From assembly GCA_037039925.1 (NCBI GenBank), contig JAXRKP010000244.1, positions 132,001 through 196,000 on the forward strand: a stretch of 64,000 nucleotides of DNA, in the 5' to 3' direction. Under the pieces are notes generated by a model. It had not been told where the DNA came from. It saw only the letters and a list, made by a program, of their open reading frames with translations, and searched no databases. A program made the translations under genes and the position numbers. Positions 62,237-64,000 of this stretch are shown here, piece after piece (position 1 is the first letter of the stretch; each line of letters opens with the position of its first letter). Origin of the DNA: Doris montereyensis. Lineage: Eukaryota; Mollusca; Gastropoda; Nudibranchia; Dorididae.

Positions 62237-64000
62237 CCACACACACACAGTTTACCATTTATTATTTCAATAGAAATTCTATTTCTTGTTACTGCATACA
62301 AACATTAGTCAATAACGTAATCATTCATCAATTTGTATTGAGCATACAAATAAAAAAGACCAAAGATCACAGACTAAAGTACAACAAAACTAGATTGTTT
62401 GCCTTTGCAATGTTTGCATATTTATATCCTTTTTTTGTCACTGCTCCATTTGTATCACAGGAGAAATCATCGCAGCAAACCGAGACCGTATCAAAAACCT
62501 GCAGACGTTTTCCGTGGACACAATTGAAAAGTCAAACAACCGGCTGAAACTTTTACGCGGCAATATAACTCATCTCTGGGAGAAAGTCAAGATTGCTAAA
62601 AACCTGTTGAATTCCATGCAGGTACGTCTATATTGATATGTGAAGTATTTGTTGAAGAGAAAAAAGGTTGTTAATCTTCAAACATTGTGAGCGAATCATC
62701 AATTTGAGATTAATTTTGTAGAACTGGTTACTATAGCAATCAAATCTGTTGTTTTTCTTTGATTCACTTAATATTCATCAAAACTTTCATTTTACTTTTA
62801 CTACAACATAAATGATAAGAACCAAATATCGATTCCTACGTTTTGCAATCTGGTAAAAATCCAGGAAAAAGAGTTCATTCCACACTTTCACAATCTGTTA
62901 AAAATCGGGAGATGAGTTTTCAAAAGATAGAAAGTAAAGATACTTTTGTATTCAATGTGATATTGAGATATACATAGGGTGTAAATCAAATTTATCATGG
63001 GGTAGCGATTGATGATGGAGAATAGTCTTTTTAAAAATAATTGAAAATTTTTTTAAAATTCAAATTATATGGCCTCATTCTGTGAGTTACAATTTAAGCT
63101 AGAGCCATACCACTGTCATAGGAAAAGACAAATTGAATTTAATCTTGTGTTTTTCAGCTGTCAATACTGAAAGAAGGAAAAAGCCCAATTGTAAGCACAG
63201 CCTTGTCAGATGACTTGAAAGTGTCAAAGAGTGTAACTACAAGCTTTAGTCTTTGCATCAAACCAAAGTCATTGGAATGCACTGTACTGTATAGTGTTGG
63301 AAATGATTCGGTGGGTAGCTCTTGCTTTCAAGGAGGAGCAATGTAGTATTTGTAGTGTTTAGACAATTGATAACATGCTAAGTAACTTCATATATTTAAC
63401 TTTTCTTATCAGTGGAAATTAATTGTGACTGGTTCTTCCGCCAAAGAAAATTTCAGGATGCAAAGCTGCCTTGCATGAAATGGAAATCATATATTTTGTT
63501 TACAAATCTGTGTATAATTTTAAAATTCTTTTCATTTCTTAAAGTATTATATTCTTCATCAATTAAGCATGTGTTACAGTAACTTGAAATGTTATATTTA
63601 AAGTTTTACATTAATTTCTAAATTCAACTTGAATGCTTAATATTGCTTGTTCTTTAATTAAAGACTGTTTTTGCATCTTTTTCATTTTGAAGGAATTGAA
63701 ATTGTCATTTAGTTAAGATATATCAATCAAGAAGAGAATCTTTTCTTATTCTTTCTTTCACTATTTTCAGTAGATTATCTTTGGGGGAAAAAAAAAAAAG
63801 AGTGCTTTTGCAGTTAAGTTTTTTTTAATATTATGGAAAAATTATCACTTTAATTTACTTAACATTCTTTTCTTTCTTTCTTTGATTTTTGAATCTCCAG
63901 CTTTCTTATGCATTGAAACTCAGTGATGGAGAGCTGAGTGCTTTGGTGTATGATGAAGACAATGAAGAACTGACAGACATCACCCTGGAGGAAAAATTAG
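44917..64000 (+). CDS. Laminin subunit alpha-like gene, 3' portion (14 exons, runs off right edge)
   Basis: Laminin alpha chains are secreted basement-membrane proteins that form a coiled coil with beta and gamma chains and bind receptors through C-terminal LG domains. Fourteen exons with GT-AG borders join in compatible phases. The product has a basic, low-complexity segment (exon 1), a long helical segment (exons 2-12) and the start of an LG domain (exons 13-14). That domain has the LG1 order 'DL..-TSFSL-hydrophobic strand-VLY-GN-YALKLSDGEL-VY'. The helix-to-LG junction (KIAKNLLNSMQ) also matches alpha chains. The EGF-like and N-terminal domains are not seen and must lie upstream, or are absent. 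The gene contains about ten apparent one-base frameshifts, mostly beside homopolymers. The alternative is a lineage-specific laminin-G protein with a coiled coil. Confidence 0.68.
47950..48045 (+). CDS. Exon 2: 32-codon helical exon
   Basis: Too short for ordinary gene finding. Acceptor ATCTCCAG, donor TTG|GTATGG, 96 bases, phase 0 to 0. It reads IQRVLPRLNRSIREITRRLY and on to TTNIKL, with heptad-like hydrophobic spacing. Its phase matches both neighbours (exon 1 ends in phase 0, exon 3 starts in phase 0). Confidence 0.68.
48998..49103 (+). CDS. Exon 3: start of laminin-II-like helix
   Basis: Acceptor TCCTCTTCAG, donor TATG|GTAAAA, 106 bases, phase 0 to 1. It reads SDSYYHAIFNATRYDVISGA and on to KANDDVY. 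The 'Y..I..A...V..A' pattern is that of the beginning of laminin domain II. Confidence 0.75.
49556..50000 (+). mobile_element. Family D repeat, copy 4, split by a SINE-B insertion
   Basis: The left half (49556-49642) has GGCAGTTGGCGGGTGGAATT and TTTCATCTTGCTGTTTTCTC. The right half (about 49935-49998) resumes with TTAATTCACCCTGAAATCGC and GTGGATGGGATAAATTTCAA. The SINE-B lies between them, with TTAATT on both sides. Confidence 0.72.
49646..49934 (-). mobile_element. SINE-B copy 2 (reverse), nested in family D
   Basis: The reverse strand has the blocks shared with 15.3 and 55.3 kb (here AGATCTTTCTCTACCTATAG and CTGGGTACTCATTCAAACC) and an AAAGATAAAGATGAA tail at the low end. TTAATT flanks it. 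Confidence 0.75.
50085..50658. repeat. 44-bp tandem repeat, about 13 copies (intron 3)
   Basis: The unit contains TCAACTGCTCATCAACTCAC and CAAGTCTACAAGACCAATGT. Two copies near 50375-50420 have internal deletions or duplications. Late copies change AAGTC to ATGTC. Confidence 0.9.
50868..51126 (+). mobile_element. SINE-C copy (tRNA-derived, intron 3)
   Basis: The head has CATCAATAGCCTAATAGTTA and a B-box-like GGGTTTGGATCCTAA. The body shares GCAAATGGGTACAAGCACTA and AGACTAGTGTCCTGTCAAG with the inverted copy at 31.8 kb. Confidence 0.72.
51323..51539 (+). CDS. Exon 4: coiled-coil exon
   Basis: Acceptor GTATTTCAG, donor GAGAT|GTAGGT, 217 bases, phase 1 to 2. It reads AVMRASHLARSIYMKAHRKR, then QNAEASQRTVESKV and YLVKLREEQNRMESHTRDLH. 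Predicted helical and highly charged. Confidence 0.78.
51714..51910 (+). mobile_element. Family D repeat, copy 5 (intron 4)
   Basis: It has the head GGACAGTTGGCGGTCGCTGC, the middle CACTCTTTCACTTATCTGTC, the end AATGGTGGACAGGGTAAATG and the tail AATTAAACAAAG. A G-run interrupts the middle near 51776-51784, with a partial repeat of the head after it. Confidence 0.7.
52030..52312 (+). mobile_element. SINE-A copy 9 (intron 4)
   Basis: It has the head GGGACTCAGTAATCCAGAGG and B-box region AGTGGGTTCGCCGACGG (with a deletion), the body GAGACGGACGATAAAAGGAG, and the tail AAATCAAATCAAACAAA. Confidence 0.85.
52808..52976 (+). CDS. Exon 5: coiled-coil exon
   Basis: Acceptor TTTATTTCAAG, donor AAA|GTAAGT, 169 bases, phase 2 to 0. 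It reads KSRELKSRRIQVHERFLEKY and on to MRSTIAILNNGLQIS. Joining to exon 4 recreates a Met codon. Confidence 0.78.
53165..53312 (+). mobile_element. Family D repeat, copy 6 (intron 5)
   Basis: The middle (TTTTTCATCTTGCAGTTTTC) and end (AATGGTAGATGGGGTAAATT) match other D copies. The head region carries GTTAGGGTTAGGGTTAGCG. Confidence 0.65.
53532..53627 (+). CDS. Exon 6: second 32-codon helical exon
   Basis: Acceptor CTTTTACAG, donor ATG|GTAGGG, 96 bases, phase 0 to 0. It reads YVKSVNTYMATARDLLTNSS and on to YRKGMRKFM. It has the same length and phase as exon 2. A longer open frame in another phase overlaps it and is not the real one. Confidence 0.75.
54574..54667. repeat. TTA microsatellite (intron 6)
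   Basis: About 90 bases of (ATT)n. Confidence 0.97.
54789..54970 (+). CDS. Exon 7: coiled-coil exon
   Basis: Acceptor TTCTCTTGAAG, donor AAAG|GTAATA, 182 bases, phase 0 to 2. It reads ENERLIWNVKKGKRDIRQKR, then a short Pro/Gly break (SDSPGPGL), then QFRRLEQWVVKTKKHAQRLN. Confidence 0.78.
55073..55186 (+). CDS. Exon 8: coiled-coil exon with one apparent base missing
   Basis: Acceptor TTTCTCAG, donor CATCAG|GTAGAG, 114 bases. It reads FLGAAIQNAKIALQNPAVVM and WLEDTWTLISAA. A stop then appears unless one C is added in GCAGCC, after which KSVHQ continues to the donor in phase 0, as exon 9 requires. Confidence 0.68.
55231..55500 (+). mobile_element. SINE-B copy 3 (intron 8)
   Basis: The tRNA-like head has GTAGCGTTAGGAGCTCCTAA and B-box CACTGGTTCAAAACCCGG. 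The body has ACTACCCAGCTATAGGCAG, AAGATCTTGTTGGAG and ATGCCTAACAGGCACCTGT, the same blocks as at 15.3 and 49.7 kb. Confidence 0.78.
55688..55947 (+). CDS. Exon 9: coiled-coil then acidic linker, two apparent frameshifts
   Basis: Acceptor TTTGTTTAG, donor CTTG|GTAAAG, 260 bases. It reads GAVMALDQLRKFIGGQIKIT, then GNLETDDEDFGCEEEGSG and, after an apparent lost G in GGGG, MTFADSDDDFTFDGDLRVAL. An apparent lost C in CCCC near the end would leave phase 1, which is what exon 10 needs. Confidence 0.66.
56000..56455 (+). mobile_element. 5' leader of the intron-9 LINE with about 68-bp tandem repeats
   Basis: Three direct repeats (about 56140-56335) each contain CTGCTGCCTTGCATGCCAGT and CTAAGGGAGTTAACCCTGA. 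They lead directly into the endonuclease frame and probably form the LINE's untranslated promoter region. Promoter function is inferred from position only. Confidence 0.6.
56458..59335 (+). mobile_element. LINE (endonuclease + reverse transcriptase) in intron 9
   Basis: Non-LTR retrotransposon, sense orientation, copying itself by target-primed reverse transcription. The endonuclease has TWNVRAINGKG (56508), ITETKKKGQG, LLGDLNARVGN (56911) and SDHHLVNC (57186). The linker is at 57250-57840. RT has GKAPGADQVYPEM (57927), NYRGYHYL, FIDLEKAFDTVRRDELW (motif A, 58317), GVRQGCILNPLLF (motif B, 58491) and FADDLVLFG (motif C, 58628). The C-terminal part has LRWFGRVNRMND (59119) and GRRPKGRPLRKWEEDI (59200). 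At least five frame changes or stops (for example TAA at 56710, TGA at 57227) break it. Clade not assigned. Confidence 0.88.
59336..59732. other. LINE 3' tail and remainder of intron 9
   Basis: AT-rich sequence without gene signal. The exact LINE 3' end cannot be fixed by eye. The intron closes with acceptor CTTTTCTTTCAG. Confidence 0.5.
59733..59869 (+). CDS. Exon 10: helical exon
   Basis: Acceptor TTTCTTTCAG, donor AAAAG|GTTAGT, 137 bases, phase 1 to 0. It reads LKDRWKVHEETSAATNLKAN and on to GLNAAKSNSTKIREKIEK, typical of laminin domain I helices. Confidence 0.78.
60515..61036. repeat. 23-bp tandem repeat, about 22 copies (intron 10)
   Basis: The unit is GCCACATATATAATACTTTA followed by AAT. 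Some units are shortened. Confidence 0.9.
61127..61346 (+). CDS. Exon 11: helix plus acidic stretch
   Basis: Acceptor TACTTTTAG, donor AGCAG|GTTAGA, 220 bases, phase 0 to 1. It reads VNKKINDLNKIDFEELKNKA, then KLAIEYAKKIM and the acidic SGEDETDDIQED and DYDDESDEIKEFG. Confidence 0.78.
61355..61965. repeat. 43-bp tandem repeat, about 13 copies (intron 11)
   Basis: The unit contains TATGGAGTTGTATTCTCTAT and AATTTGAAGTGAAAAGTTTT. Several copies are internally rearranged. It starts within 10 bases of the exon 11 donor. Confidence 0.9.
62199..62251. repeat. CA microsatellite (intron 11)
   Basis: (CA)n with one TCCC interruption. Confidence 0.95.
62461..62621 (+). CDS. Exon 12: end of the laminin-I-like helix
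   Basis: Acceptor TTTGTATCACAG, donor ATGCAG|GTACGT, 161 bases, phase 1 to 0. It reads EIIAANRDRIKNLQTFSVDT, then NNRLKLLRGNITHLWEKVKI and AKNLLNSMQ. The last helix before LG1 in alpha chains has the same arrangement. Confidence 0.8.
63158..63310 (+). CDS. Exon 13: start of laminin-G domain
   Basis: Acceptor TTTTTCAG, donor GATTCG|GTGGGT, 153 bases, phase 0 to 0. It reads LSILKEGKSPIVSTALSDDL, then VTTSFSLCIKPKSLECTVLY and SVGNDS. The strands and the VLY-GN motif fit an LG1 domain. Confidence 0.8.
63901..64000 (+). CDS. Exon 14: laminin-G domain, cut by window edge
   Basis: Acceptor TTGAATCTCCAG, phase 0. It reads LSYALKLSDGELSALVYDED and NEELTDITLEEKL. The 'Y.L.L.DG.L...Y' pattern continues the LG fold from exon 13. 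No donor is reached before the window ends. Confidence 0.8.

Overview
The window is metazoan nuclear DNA, most plausibly from a lophotrochozoan such as a mollusc. That assignment is inference. It rests on GT-AG introns, a laminin alpha-like gene, endonuclease/reverse-transcriptase LINEs, tRNA-derived SINEs, and very long CT/GA microsatellites and minisatellites. I see no bacterial-type operon, no rRNA, no genuine tRNA and no CRISPR array. Most long open frames are by-products of tandem repeats.

Left part (1 to about 38 kb): no credible host gene. It is a field of tandem repeats: 55-bp, 36-bp, 38-bp, 43-bp, 42-bp, 32-bp, 28-bp and 62-bp arrays, a zoned 4-kb minisatellite at 17.0-21.0 kb, and a dozen CT/GA tracts, one of them over 800 bp without interruption. 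Between them lie dispersed elements. These are eight of the nine copies of a tRNA-derived SINE with a TTTGA/TCAAA tail (SINE-A), single copies of two other SINE families, a pyrimidine-rich repeat that tends to follow microsatellites (family D), a hAT-like MITE with a target-site duplication, and two inverted copies of a repeat with a hammerhead-like core.

Middle part (38.2-44.6 kb): a decayed LINE with apurinic-type endonuclease and reverse transcriptase remnants. Its centre is replaced by a 3.8-kb array of a 24-bp unit.

Right part (44.9-64 kb): one gene on the + strand, in fourteen visible exons, running off the right edge. Exon 1 is about 2.6 kb and encodes a very basic, low-complexity region. 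Exons 2-12 encode a helical, coiled-coil-like segment. Exons 13-14 begin a laminin-G domain that lines up with LG1 of laminin alpha chains. Splice phases agree across the gene if a few one-base homopolymer deletions are allowed. A second LINE, with its own repeated 5' leader, sits in intron 9. Other introns hold SINEs and 23-, 43- and 44-bp arrays.

Names, family calls and clade labels come from recognising motifs by eye. No database search was run, and coordinates of repeats are approximate to a few bases.
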